Assembly: GCA_011033025.1 (NCBI GenBank) | Contig: WFMF01000126.1 | Coordinates: forward strand, 310,001-374,000 | From: Beroe forskalii | Taxonomy: Eukaryota > Ctenophora > Nuda > Beroida > Beroidae | Direction of reading: 5' to 3' | Length of the DNA stretch: 64,000 nt | Part shown: positions 32,670 to 44,200 of the stretch, one piece after another | Position numbering within the stretch: position 1 is the stretch's first letter | Layout of the letters: each line of letters opens with the position of its first letter | Notes under the pieces: generated by a model | What the model was told of the DNA's origin: nothing | What the model saw: only the letters and a program-made list of their open reading frames with translations | Database searches by the model: none | Program-made: the position numbers and the translations under genes

Positions 32670-35600
32670 TCATTTCCGAGGTTTCTTTTTGACCGGCCCC
32701 CCTTCCCTTGACTTTCCTTTCACCGGCCTGGAAACCTGCCCCTTCTTCTTATCAAAGTGTTTCGTCTGAGCCTTAACCCCCGCTTTACTCCTCCTTTTCG
32801 GTTTCTTCCCCTCACTCTCCTCTTCCCTCTTCCGCTTTATCGTAGCTCCCAGCTCCTTATTCGCTGCTTTTTCCTTGTTTACTGACACCATGTTACTGGA
32901 TATCTTGTTTATGAGCGCTAGCGAGCTTGCTTTTTCTGATGAAACATCACCACTAACGGCACTGAATTTCTTCTGCTTTCCCTTCTCCTTGGTTCGTTTC
33001 TCGTTTTTAACTGTATCTTGGAATTTACCGAGCGAGGCCGTAGATTTGTGCGCTTGTTTGACGTTTTGTCCGATCGCATCTGATTTGTCTTTCACTTGTT
33101 TTGAGATGTTTTGGAGTCGTTTTAGCTCGTTTTTAGCAACGTTCTCCTTCTTGCCATCTTCTTTCTCTCCGAGCCAGTCTTTGTAAGGGTCACCATTCTC
33201 CGGTACCTAAGGAAAGGAACTGAATGAAGAACTTATTTTCCAGGATGACAGGTTTCATCCTGATCACTCGAGATAAATTTGAATAACAATTTCAATCCTT
33301 TAAATTTCAGGCCATAATTTTTCGGGTTATTTTGAGATTCTGATTAGTGATTTGCTATACCTGCTTCCCTAAAACGGCGTGTAACCCCCTTTCACTGATA
33401 AAATAGCATATGCCCACAGATCGCTCTATTGACGGAGGACTTGATAACAACGTGCAATTTCGCCGTACTTTCGATAGTATTTTTATCGAAAGTTAACGCT
33501 TGATCAGTAAATTTGCGCATCTCAGCCCTCCGTCAACCGAGCGAACTGCATACACACAAATGGGCTATCAAAACACTTTTCATTACCTCCACGACCCAGT
33601 TCTGTTCCTTGTCACTTCCGACCTTCTTGTATCCGAACCTCGGTCTCCACTCCTTAGCAACCTCGTCCCAAATCATCCTGCCTCGTTTCTTCTTCTGGAT
33701 TCCTGCAATTGAAAACTTTTAAAAAACCCGGAAGCAATCCTGCCTCGTTTCTTCTTCTGGATTCCTGCGGTTGAAAACTTTTTAAAACCCAAGCAATCCT
33801 GCCTCGTTTCTTCTTCTGGATTCCTGTGATTGAAAACTTTTAAAAACTTGCTGTAAAGTTGCTATACATTCCATACCTCCTCGGTCAAGTCAAGAAGTAA
33901 GACAACAACCAATTACTATTATCTGTTAAGGGTTCTGCCTGAATGGTAAACGGGGCAGGGCAAGACTAGAGAACAATAATATATTGTAGTACCTGCTTAA
34001 AAAGTTGTTTAAACTCAACCTTAAACTCAGCCCTAAATAGTTAAATAGGTACTTAAACATATTTTCGCTTGAAACTTATCATAATTCATAGAAGTTTAAT
34101 TGTTTTAGTTACTAAGATAACGGCGTCACCAACATTATATTATGTCCTTCATACTTTATCACGTCAATATTTCCAAATCAGCTCTTTAGCGAATGTACGG
34201 CGTAACACCCCGGACAGAATAATGATACGTAGCATGATAATAAGAGTTGTGATAATCCTAACGCATTATTGACTCACAATAATTATCATCGATCTAACAC
34301 AGACTCTCAGAGCGATGCTAGAACTCCCATGTAGGTCTATGTAACAACATATACAATGTTGCTATTATCAATGCTTATAAATTTACATCTAGTAATTAAA
34401 ATTGTGTCCAAGTAAGCCTTCTACTGACAATTATTAAGCCTTTAGAGTAGACTATTTAAGTTAGCATCATATTTTGGCGGAGAATTGTAAGAGGCTGCTT
34501 CTTAAGCTTTTCTGTTCGGTTCTTTGAATTCTATGTCAAATTTAGTGCCCGATTTGAGCTGAGAAAAAAGCAAATTTTCAATCATGATTTCGTTAGCTCT
34601 GCGCCCCTGATTTTGGTCCGGATAGAATCTGTCAGTTAACAGAAAGATATAAATTCTGCCCTTGAATTGTCATACAGAATACACTACAATGGCCACTGGT
34701 CCCTGCGTACTTGTCACTCATTAAACACCTGTTTGTTACAGATCATGGAAAGTTGAGATGATGTCATAATATCATAGATGGAAGTGGTACGTTGATGACT
34801 TTGGAACGCCTGTTTTTCCTGTGTGAGACTACACGTGTCATATTGAAATTTATATGGTGCAAATCAGTTAAATAGATCCCTTATTTTCTGTGAAGAATTG
34901 ACAATTATTCTCATTCTTGCGACATTTTGCATCAATTTGACAGCTCATAGATGATGATTGATGAAGTTACATTGAGAAAGTGCAGATCGTTCGTTCATCA
35001 AACTTAGTACACTCACATCTTGGTATAATTCAGCGTTTGTGCTTTGTGTAAATTAACTGTTACAATGTATTGTGGCATATTAATTTGACTAAATAGTACC
35101 TCACAGCCCTGACCAGTGCGAGAATAAGTCAACCCACCACTTCTTTTAACAACCGACTTCTTTTAAAAACGATTATTTTGTATTTTGATACGCACATTTG
35201 ACTAAATAACGTGACGTTTAGTTAAAATCTTGATATCAAGGTGCATTTTGATGTGACCATTCGTAGCCACCTTTTGCTGTGAAATCGCCCCATTTTCCGT
35301 TTGAAAGCTTAAAAATCAACCCGACAAGCCACCCTTCTTTTTGGCGAATGCCTTCGTGCTAGTTTAAAAACCCACCTTTCTTTTTTGGCGAATGCCTCCC
35401 ATTTAGTGAGAGAAGGAGGAGGAGGGATGGGTTTCTCCCGAGGTATTCTGGTGGTGGGGGCGGGTAGGTTGACACAGACAGTCCTGTCTACGGTAACAGT
35501 GGGGAGGGAGAAGATCGAGTTGAAGAGGAGCTGCGTGTTGTCTCGCGTTAGGTCCTGCGAGGGGGAATGGGTTACAACTGTAGGTTATTTCGGTTCCAAA

Positions 35601-38600
35601 TAGGTGATCAAGGTTCCAAATAGGAGATTAAGATTGCATATAGGTGATCAAGGTTTCAAAAAGTGTTTTAGGTTAAACAAAAAGTGATTTAAAGTTGGGT
35701 TACGAGTATAGGTAAATTAGGTTAAAATCAGTGATTTAGGGTTACAAATAGGTGATTTAATGTAGCACGAGTGTTACACTCATTCTGTGGAGTTTTATGA
35801 GAAATGGACCAATCAGAACGCGAGCTCGTATTCAGCTCGCGCTCTGATTGGTCTATCTCTATCCTCCAATGACCAATCAAAACACCCCCAGGATGGCTCT
35901 GCTCCTGCTCAGCAGCCTCCTCCTTTCCTCGCCCCTCCTTACCCACTCCACCTCCCTATCAGGTGATACTGCCAACAAAACTACTTAATTAACTTACTAA
36001 TAAAATTGTCAATTTCAATTAGAATTTAAAAAAATTTCATTCAAAATATTTTCGATTTTTCTCAATTTCAGACTTTGAGGCGAGGGATATTCATGGGAAC
36101 GAGCAGGATTTAGCGGAATACGCAGGGAAAGTGGCAGTGGTGGTTAATGTCGCTTCCTTCTGAGGTATAATATTTTTGTGGTTGAGTGGCATTATATTTG
36201 GAATTTGCAAGTCCAATTGAAGGTAATTTTGGGCAACGAAATTTTGTCTAATTCACAAAAAACTTAAGACATAATTGGTTACATTTTATTGCCCAATTAA
36301 GACCAGAGTATTATAATTTCCAGGTCTAACCCCCACCAGCTACGAACAGCTACAGCTTCTTTACCAGAGATACGGCGATCAGGTAATTTAATAGTTGCTG
36401 GCAACCAGGAAACCAAAGGTTTCATCCCTGTGAGTAATAACTTGCCCTAAACAAAAACGTGTACAGGGATTTAAAAAGTTAGGTATGCATTGCATTGCAT
36501 TACACAGGTAATTCTGTATTTGTGATTGACTGAATGATGAGTTGATTCAATTGAATCAATCGAACCAAGAATAAACACGTTTTCATGGCTAACACACTTA
36601 ACAATAACTTTCAGGGTTTTGTGGTTCTTGGTTTTCCCTGCAATCAGTTTGGAAAACAGGAACCCAAATCAGAATCAGAAATACTTGAGTTTGTACAGAA
36701 GTACAACGTTACGTTTCCACTCTTCAGTAAGATAAAGGTGACAACAAACTAAAATACTAAATAAATCGAAATTTTCATTAAATGCTTTCAACAGAATTCA
36801 GCTCCAAACCAAACGCTTCCAGTTCCCCATACATTACCCAACATAACATCACTTTATTATGCAGATAAAAACGATTTGATGCTTCCGAGGAATATATTGT
36901 AGTTTGGAAGCCACGTTTACATAGGGAAATACAGAATGAAGTACATAATGAAACTCTGATATAAGCAGGGGTCTGGGGTGCAGCCCCCAGAAGCCAGAGA
37001 TCTCATTCTTCATTATCCCCCCAGGTCAATGGTAAAGATGAAATCCCACTGTACAGATGGCTCAAGTCTCAATTACCCGGGCCAGAGAAGAACGGAAAAA
37101 TTGGGTGGAACTTTACTAAATTCTTGTTGGATCGGAATGGATGCCCAATTAAAAGGTTTTGATTAAAAATAGCGGATTGAAAGTTTTTCTATGTCGTTAG
37201 CTGTGAAATCATCCCAAGTTTTTTAGCAGACAAAGCAACACCAAATTCCATGCTCTCTCATCAGTTCACATTAAAAGGTATGAACCGAAGGTTGACCCCA
37301 TCGAAATGGAGCAAGACATACTGGAGCTCCTGCAGCAATCTTTCACCGGGCAACCTTGCCCTGACTTGACTCAGGAATAAATTGACCCCCAATATCATAG
37401 TAGGATAAAAATGTCGTAGGCAAGGATTACTGCGTTTTAATCTGCATTTCAAATTAGGTTCAATTATATCTTAACTGGTTAAATTAATGAACAAACTGTA
37501 TAATGAGAGAATCAAGAAACTTAATTCGAGACAATTTTTGTTGATTTCCATCAAATCATGGAATTCGTAGCTGGTTTTATGATTTAGTTTTGGAATATCA
37601 ATAGATGTATTATTTAACACGGTATGAAGAGTGCTCTTAAACCTTGCAAAAGGAGGACCACTTTGATATGTTAACGGCATCGCTAAAATTGTTTCAAAAA
37701 CGAACGAATGTGTTTTATTTGGGTTACAACTGATGGTTTCTGATTTGATCGTCGTAAAATGAACGGGAGAGGGATTCTGATTCTTTCAGCTCACAGTTAA
37801 AGAATTCAAAATAAAATGAGTGTAATCAATAGTTTCGCTGAATTTTAAAGGAATTTTAACTGGGTTGGGCATGGCATGAAGATCCAAGTTTTGCAAAATT
37901 AGGATTCTCCTGGAAAACAAAGCGGAAGCGCGCGCGACAAAAACATACGTGTAACAGGTCAGCCGCGCCACTTTACATACAACAAAACGCGAAATGGAAG
38001 ACCCTTTCGTGGGAATTTGTCCGAATTTCATCATCCCAGTTAAAAATCAGCGGTACCTGATTACGTCAGGAATGTGTGAAGGTCGCTGAACAGAAAATTG
38101 AATTTCTCTAAAAAATTCAACACTGCCCAGGCGAATTTCCACGGAAAATTACCAAACAATGGTGCGATACATTTGGATACTAAGGTTCCAGCTATATGTT
38201 GTAGAATCCTAGCAAGAATTTGAAGAATGTCAAATCTATACTCCAAGAAAATGACTAACCTTCAGGAAGGCATCCCTGGCTTTGCCCTGTCCCAGTTTGC
38301 CACTGTCAATCGGTGCCATGTCAAATGCAATGAGACTCCCAACATCAAACGTTAGAGGTACATCTTTATCAACCTGATAAAAGTATGAGTGATATAACGA
38401 AAATTTTGTGATATCATTAAGAGGGGAAAAGACACGACACGAATCTGAACACAGAAAATATTCTGGACCACGGCTGGGCGGCCTACAACAGGCCGTCTAA
38501 TTGGGTCTTCATACGAGATAACTGATTACGACTCTCTCGAAACAGTGATATCGTTTAAACTTCAATCTCCTGGGTCTCTATTGGGAGCAAAAAAGAGGTA

Positions 38601-38719
38601 GAAGAGTCATGAAATAAAACAGACACTGACAGTCAAACAAATACCTGAATAGAGCGGGATGTGGAGGCTAGGAGCTCGTCTACATCAATAGTTCGTTCTT
38701 CCTGTGTCTCAGTTGTCAT
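32670..38719 (-). CDS. RRS1: Ribosome biogenesis regulatory protein RRS1
   Basis: RRS1 with RPF2 brings 5S RNP into pre-60S ribosomes in the nucleolus. Five exons: 38645-38719, 38260-38373, 35376-35554, 33587-33702, 32670-33206; about 340 residues (human 365). Evidence by exon: (1) [20 protein letters not shown]; (2) [18 protein letters not shown], the conserved DLGNLLA-type box; (3) [30 protein letters not shown] and [10 protein letters not shown]; (4) [34 protein letters not shown]; (5) [24 protein letters not shown] and a Lys/Arg-rich nucleolar tail. The exon 3 to exon 4 join is one base out of frame: exon 3 ends after a run of six As (T6 on the plus strand, 35381-35386), and five would restore KKKGIQKKK. 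Exon 4's start is triplicated and exon 3's end duplicated. Intron 2 contains a glutathione peroxidase gene on the opposite strand. Confidence 0.92.
33690..33842. repeat. Triplicated 3' splice site and exon edge (RRS1 exon 4)
   Basis: Three head-to-tail copies of about 52-55 bp. On the minus strand each reads a TTTTCAA..CAG acceptor followed by GAATCCAGAAGAAGAAACG. Only the copy nearest the exon body (ending at 33702) continues into coding sequence; the other two stop after AGGCAGGATTGCTT and return to the next acceptor. Confidence 0.92.
33850..35327. other. RRS1 intron 3
   Basis: AT-rich intronic DNA. No nested gene or structured repeat recognised apart from the duplications at its two ends. 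Confidence 0.5.
35328..35401. repeat. Duplicated exon end with donor (RRS1 exon 3)
   Basis: GGCGAATGCCT plus its T-run and a CCACC-type donor complement occurs twice: 35371-35399 (the exon end used in the gene model) and 35328-35354 (intronic). On the minus strand the exon copy reads GCATTCGCC-A6-GAAAG|GTGGG and the intronic copy GCATTCGCC-A5-GAAGG|GTGGC. Confidence 0.8.
35585..35760. repeat. Degenerate 20-bp tandem repeat
   Basis: About eight units close to AGGTTCCAAATAGGTGATCA, decaying towards the right into AGGTTAAAxxxxGTGATTT. It lies in RRS1 intron 2, just upstream of the peroxidase gene. Confidence 0.7.
35807..35857. repeat. Short foldback, CCAATCAG family (best copy)
   Basis: GACCAATCAGAACGCGAGCT and AGCTCGCGCTCTGATTGGTC form a 20-bp stem with one mismatch and an 8-base loop. 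It lies about 35 bp upstream of the peroxidase start codon, so it could overlap its promoter or 5' UTR. Confidence 0.85.
35893..37380 (+). CDS. Selenocysteine glutathione peroxidase
   Basis: Reduces H2O2 and lipid hydroperoxides with thiols. Six exons: 35893-35962, 36072-36164, 36324-36382, 36615-36737, 37025-37155, 37278-37380; the phases sum to exactly 193 codons including stop. The active-site codon is UGA (36161-36163) in the context VNVASF-U-GLTPTSY, followed at once by a split Gly codon and donor, so it is read as selenocysteine. The rest of the catalytic tetrad is visible: Gln in [13 protein letters not shown], and Trp and Asn in [13 protein letters not shown]. The N terminus [17 protein letters not shown] is a signal peptide. 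No long oligomerisation loop is present, so it resembles monomeric GPX4/GPX7-like members. All exons lie inside RRS1 intron 2 on the opposite strand. A SECIS should lie in the 3' UTR; ATGA (37487) with TGAT (37542) and a short flanking stem is a weak candidate. Confidence 0.95.
37381..38259. other. Peroxidase 3' flank within RRS1 intron 2
   Basis: Contains the expected place for the SECIS element. ATGAACAAA at 37487 can pair with TTTGTTGAT at 37537-37545, but the helix above is poor. No other gene recognised. Confidence 0.35.
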
Positions 38720-39030
38720 GGCTTACCTAAGGTTAAGCCAGAAATTTAGTTAACTAAGTCTTAGATTAGTCAATATAATTGACTAGATAAATTGATGAGT
38801 TATGGAGTGAAAGGGAGTAGGCATTATTCTGTGAAATCGCATCAATACTGGGCACCAACATAATAGCAAGGAGTTGAAAAGATATTAGGGAGGGTTTTGG
38901 AAATATACACTGAAAAACAAGAATCGTAAGTTCATCTAAACTGCATTAAAGAGGTAAAAAATTAGGGAACAGTCACAAAGATTCAAATACACGATTGAAA
39001 TGCATTCTCATCGAAAATCATTGCACTGTA

Positions 39031-40503
39031 TTACTTCAAATCCGTACTGATACTAAAAAATTTCTTAAAATTTAGACAAAACCCATTATCAATCTTTAAC
39101 ACACCATTTAAAATATCCTCGCTAACACTTATCTGTTCACTACGACTGTACGACACCAAGAGTCTCAGATAGCACCAAAACGCGTGAGATTCCGGATAAA
39201 ACAGTATCAGATCACAGCACCATGAGATCTCATTATTCCAGACTGTTTCACAAGATTCTCTCTCTTCATCCCTTCTCACAATTCCATCCTTTTGACTATT
39301 CAGCGGCGTTCTTCCCTTGTAGTACTCTGACAGTCGTATGACGTTGAATCTGTAGTTCATACCACAGTACTCACTAACATGACTCTCGACCCACTTCTTG
39401 CTGCATTCCAATTCTTCTAAGAGAATCTCATTAATGATGTCATCAGGTTCATTCTCGGTTTCCTTAGTTACAGCGCCATGCTGACAGTCAGCATCCTTAG
39501 CAACGCCATCGACCTGACTTTTGATGACACCATCATTCTGTCGTCTTATGACGTCATCTCGTCTCCACGACGAGACCATGACGTCATCAAGTCTCCATGA
39601 CTTCACCACCCACGTTACCAACCAGAGTCGGTAGGTCCAGGCGTGGTAGTTATGTTTGTAGGATGCTGCGCTGGTGGTGCACATGGCAAACTGGTGTCTG
39701 ATCAGGTCTGGAGTTATCAATAATCGTGTTTTGGTGAAGTTGTCATTCTTTGTATCACTGGTGTCATTATTGGTGTCACTGTCTTCATTCTTGATGATGT
39801 CATCAGACGTGGATACTGCTGGGACATTTTTGTTGCGATGGTAACGTTGGTTACCACGGTTACCAAACTGGTAACCATGGTAATTCTGCAGGATCCATCG
39901 ACAATGATTGAATGCCTCAGGGCACTTCGGCTTGACGAGCAAGACACGTCGCACCAACTCCAACTCTTTAGATAAGAACTGCTGAAGTGATGATATGACG
40001 CCATCACTTGTCACTGATGACGTCACTATTTCCCATTTCTTATGACGAATAAAGTTCTTCCGATAATTCCAAAACCTGTAATCGTCAGGGCAGAGAAAAA
40101 CCAGCAAAGTGGTCAGTTCGAACTGATACTGAACATCTAAGTCCGATGACTGATACATCTCATTCTGATTTGTTTCTTGGGACTGATGTTTCTGATTCTT
40201 TTCACTGTCTGACGCATGTGGACCCTTCTGATTGCAAAGCTCGGATTTGTGATCCTTTTGATTACCTTCAAAATTCTGAAGTTTCTGATTCTTCTGCTGA
40301 TACTTCTGATACGCGAGTAGACCCAATGTCTTGTACAATTTAGGAGTCAATGCTACGTTACCATGTTCCAATACAAGAGGGGATGTTAGGGTTGGGAGAA
40401 TGGAGATGGAATGAAGGGGAAGAGAAGAGAGCAGAATGTCACGAAGCTTCTCTAATTTCGAATCAATATCGGGATGGGTCATATTGGGATATAAGTCTGA
40501 CAA
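39031..40503 (-). CDS. PTAR1: Prenyltransferase alpha-subunit repeat protein (PTAR1-like)
   Basis: 490 residues in a single exon. PTAR1 is the alpha subunit of geranylgeranyltransferase type III, which modifies the SNARE Ykt6 (known for the human protein). PFTA-type Trp repeats are visible: FWNYRKNFI (144-152), KCPEAFNHCRWIL (193-205), NYHAWTYRLWL (285-295), CGMNYRFNVIRLS and HAFWCYLRLLV. Low-complexity inserts separate the repeats: a Gln/Asn/Lys-rich stretch at about 68-120 and a Trp-Arg-Asp-Asp-Val duplication at 303-320. The latter is encoded by DNA with several TGACGTCA palindromes. It starts 312 bases upstream of the RRS1 start, on the same strand. Some PFTA inserts are unusual, so family assignment is strong but orthology is slightly less so. 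Confidence 0.85.
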   Translation of the reverse strand: MSDLYPNMTHPDIDSKLEKLRDILLSSLPLHSISILPTLTSPLVLEHGNVALTPKLYKTLGLLAYQKYQQKNQKLQNFEGNQKDHKSELCNQKGPHASDSEKNQKHQSQETNQNEMYQSSDLDVQYQFELTTLLVFLCPDDYRFWNYRKNFIRHKKWEIVTSSVTSDGVISSLQQFLSKELELVRRVLLVKPKCPEAFNHCRWILQNYHGYQFGNRGNQRYHRNKNVPAVSTSDDIIKNEDSDTNNDTSDTKNDNFTKTRLLITPDLIRHQFAMCTTSAASYKHNYHAWTYRLWLVTWVVKSWRLDDVMVSSWRRDDVIRRQNDGVIKSQVDGVAKDADCQHGAVTKETENEPDDIINEILLEELECSKKWVESHVSEYCGMNYRFNVIRLSEYYKGRTPLNSQKDGIVRRDEERESCETVWNNEISWCCDLILFYPESHAFWCYLRLLVSYSRSEQISVSEDILNGVLKIDNGFCLNFKKFFSISTDLK

Positions 40504-41297
40504 CTATGTCAGTATGTCAGAGCTATGTCAGAGAGGTGACATAGCTATGTCAGAGAGGTGACAAAGCACTAGATCTATCTCAGGGGGCAGATTCAAGACT
40601 CCTTCAAGATTTCATGGGACACATTCACGATATTTCGAGCGTTCTATATCCTATGAACAGTTAAAAGTTTCAGCTTTCACTTGAACGCTTTTTTCTCCTG
40701 AGGATCGACTTCTCGATATATATTTTGAAATTTGGAAGGCAAACTGTACGTTTTTAATTAGCTCATTATTTAAACGTTATCGTTCTTTTTGGATGAAATA
40801 AATGGGATGAAATAGGTCAATCATCAAAAATAAGGGTGTAGTGTTTCCACTTTTAATTGAACTTTGATACTACATCGATGACGCATTACATCATTAATCA
40901 ATAAATCATCAATAATCAATGAATTAAATGCTTTAATTGGTACTGTGATTAATAAAACGAAAGAATTCGATGAATAAAATCAGGTCAAATAAATAACAAA
41001 ACGTACACCAAAATATAAGACAGATTCATCATGTAATAAGTACAGTATACATTTATATTTTTCAGAACACAAATTATTTAACACACGATATTTTTTGAAT
41101 GATATTTTTTCAAACAAATTTACCATACCTATCACAATGATATCCGTTTCAATATTACGCGCACAATTTGTCACCCACGAAACTTTTCTAGTGTGAACAA
41201 AAAAACGGCTTATCACATAACATCATCAGCACACCACTTCAAAAGTATGATAATGACGTCATACTCCGGCCTAACCCCTCTGCACAATACCCATTGA
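40504..41297. other. Intergenic, eIF3e to PTAR1
   Basis: Just upstream of the PTAR1 start, a 22-bp unit (AGCTATGTCAGAGAGGTGAC plus A/AT) is repeated in tandem at about 40520-40566. The remainder is AT-rich with no exon recognised. Confidence 0.6.
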
Positions 41298-44200
41298 TTA
41301 TATTCCTAATGTTAGTTTCTTGTCTATCTTCTGACAGCACGAATTAGCTTTGAGGTGCAGGTCCTTGGTTTTGTCTATTAGTTTCTGGTAAACGGGCACT
41401 GAGGTACCACCCATAACCACGTAGCCGTTTTTACCTGCGGGAAACAGACATATTAGCGGTTTGGGAGTAATTTAAATACCACGTGTCAGCGAGCAAGAAC
41501 AATGGATCAGTCAATACATAAGGAGTCCCACATTTCAAATTTGCCTCTCAACTTCTCAAGGACTTACTGTCTATCTTAGCGTCAAGATGCGCTAGTCTGA
41601 TCATGTTGACGACCCATTTCTCTGCTTCAGCCGGTTCCATGTTCAGATTGTCTGCCAACATGTCTATCTCTATCCGCTGTAAGTTAGATGGCGTCAGTTC
41701 AAGAGAAGCTATTCTAAGAAGACATTTCTGTAAATCCCCTTTTCATTTCCTCCGAACTACGTGTGAAAATTGTTGCATAGAACGGTAGAAATGAACTCAA
41801 AGTGTATAGAAATTTCAAGAAGTAATCAAAAACCTGATGAATCCTGCAGAATATCTCTGAAATGATGAGCCTGGCATTCTCCGTGAACTCATCCAGACAT
41901 CCCACAATGAAGAAGTCGTTCTCTATCACCGTCTTACACTCCTTAAGCTTGGCTTGAGCCTCGTCAAAGTCGAAGTTAACGTAGAGAGACTCCACGAACT
42001 CGGTGATGGGATCTTTGTAGCTTTCCTGTTGGGGATGGAGTCTTAGTATTTGTGCTCATAGCCCGTGGGTCGAATCTAAAAAATAACGGGTATAATTTAG
42101 GGATCGGTAAAATTATGTACAGTGTGGCTTTATAATTATTTTCCAAATGCCAGTGAAAAATTGGAAATAACGCATTTTTAGACTTTCAAGGGGATAATAT
42201 AACTGAATTAATTTTGCAATTATGGTTTTGATCATGAAGATGAAATCTATTTATTTGATGAAAGTTTAGTCAATAAGAGATTAATTCCATTTCAAATCTA
42301 AAATTGCACCACAGCATGAGTGATAAGCATTGATTTCCAAAGCAGAAACAGTGAAACAACTTGCACCTTCATAAATAAAAAATAATTAAACGAATGAACT
42401 TATTTCAGAGGGATGAATCTGGAGGAATGTGTTGCACCAATACCCGGTCGACCGTGCTTCACAGGCTTATACGTGATGGAGAATTCACCCAAATAGTGTC
42501 CTATCATCTCTGCTTTCACTTCCACTTGGTTGAAAGTCTTGCCATTGTAAATACCCACAATAGACCCCACCATCTCTGGCGTGACGATCATGTTTCTGAG
42601 ATGAGTCCTCACAGCTTCAGGCTTTTCACCTTCAATACATTCCCTCTTTGCTTTCCTCAGCTTCTTGATCAGAGCCATGGGCTTCCTCTTGAGTCCCCTG
42701 GTGAACCTCCGCCTGGCTCGGCTGTGAACCAGTTGGGTGAGTTCAGCACTGCTCATGTCCAAGAGTTTGTCCAGATCAATGCCTCGGTAGGTGTACTTCT
42801 TGAAAGTTCTCTTCCTCTTTGCTGCGTCATCTGCCATGATGGGAGCTTTGCTAGAACCTCAAATTTGATTCAATGGTTAGTACCTGGTCCTAGCAGAGAA
42901 TGACGTCATTATCATGCGTTAACATGGTGAATTAGTGACCTCATAAGGACTATTTATAATACCTGTTGGAGGACTTTGATGAGTTCCTTGATCCCATCTC
43001 TTCGTCTCTTGCTGATCACTACAGCGGTTGTAATGTACCTGGCAAGTTTAGACCATGAATGTTTGGATGTGTAATTATAGTGGTTTGTCCACAAAAACTT
43101 TAAGCTAATAATAACTTTGACTTTCAATAATTCTAAATAGATAACTTGAATTATGGATTTTGCGAATACCTGATTAAAGCCCTCGCAGGTGAATAATAAA
43201 CTGCACCAATCAGATTAAAAAGAAACATTGAAGCTCACCTCAGGATATGAGGGCACATCGTTTGGATAGCGTTGAGGTAAGGCTTCTGATATAGGAACAC
43301 ATCAATAATACTGTCTCGTCCCTGGGGGGTAAGATAAAATATAGAGCTATAAAGGAGCCAAAAAGTGGGCCTGTGGCGCAAAAAGTTGGCCTAAACGACG
43401 GTTAAAAACCCAGCATCCTAGGGTGGCCGTTAGGATACCTGAAAAAAGCCTTAGTTCACCTGAGGGTGGTTGAAGTAGACGAAGAGACCCCAGTGAATGA
43501 GCCAAGCCCTCTGCACCAGAATCTCACTGTAACTCAAGTGGAGAGCAGCGGAGATGTTGTCCTTCAGACGTTCCAGCTCCTCCATTGCCTCCTCCCAGTT
43601 TTGTTGGGGAGAGTTAGAAACTTGCAATAAAATTCAATAATTTATCAGGTTTGAAAAAGATGGTTATTTAAGTTGATCTTAGCGCTTTAGTGCAAACAAG
43701 AGTTAAGTGTTAGGAGGTCAAATTCTGAATGTCCCCAAACTCACCTGCAGGATCTCGCTAGCGAGTTTTCCCCACTGCGCACTGCTGTAGAACTGACTGT
43801 CAGCAGGGGCCAGGTTCCGGTAGAAGTCCAGGTTAGTACTGGCAATAGCGTAGTTTCCTACATCGTACATGGTGAAAGTTGGTGTAATGCTAAAGAGTTT
43901 GGTTAGTGATCGTAAGATCCCGGGTTCGCATCTGTGCCATTCCCATCGATATTTTGGGATTTTATGAAAAATCCCCTTATTTTCGCAACCCATAAAATTC
44001 GGAATATGACGTTATCACCATACGTGAACTTGGCTCACTCACTTCTAGTGAGAGACTTACACCGCATGGGCGCATGGTGGTGTCTCTGTACTCACATGAA
44101 CTTGCCGTAGTGGAAGACATCGTCCAGCTTCTCCCTGTCAAACTGGTAATGCTCGGTGAGGTAGTCCCATAGCTGCTGACTGTCCCGGTGCTTGTCCACC

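Noticed and set aside
36161-36163. TGA in the peroxidase as a truncating stop
   Set aside because: Context VNVASF-TGA-G is the family's selenocysteine site, and the following exons are conserved and in phase.
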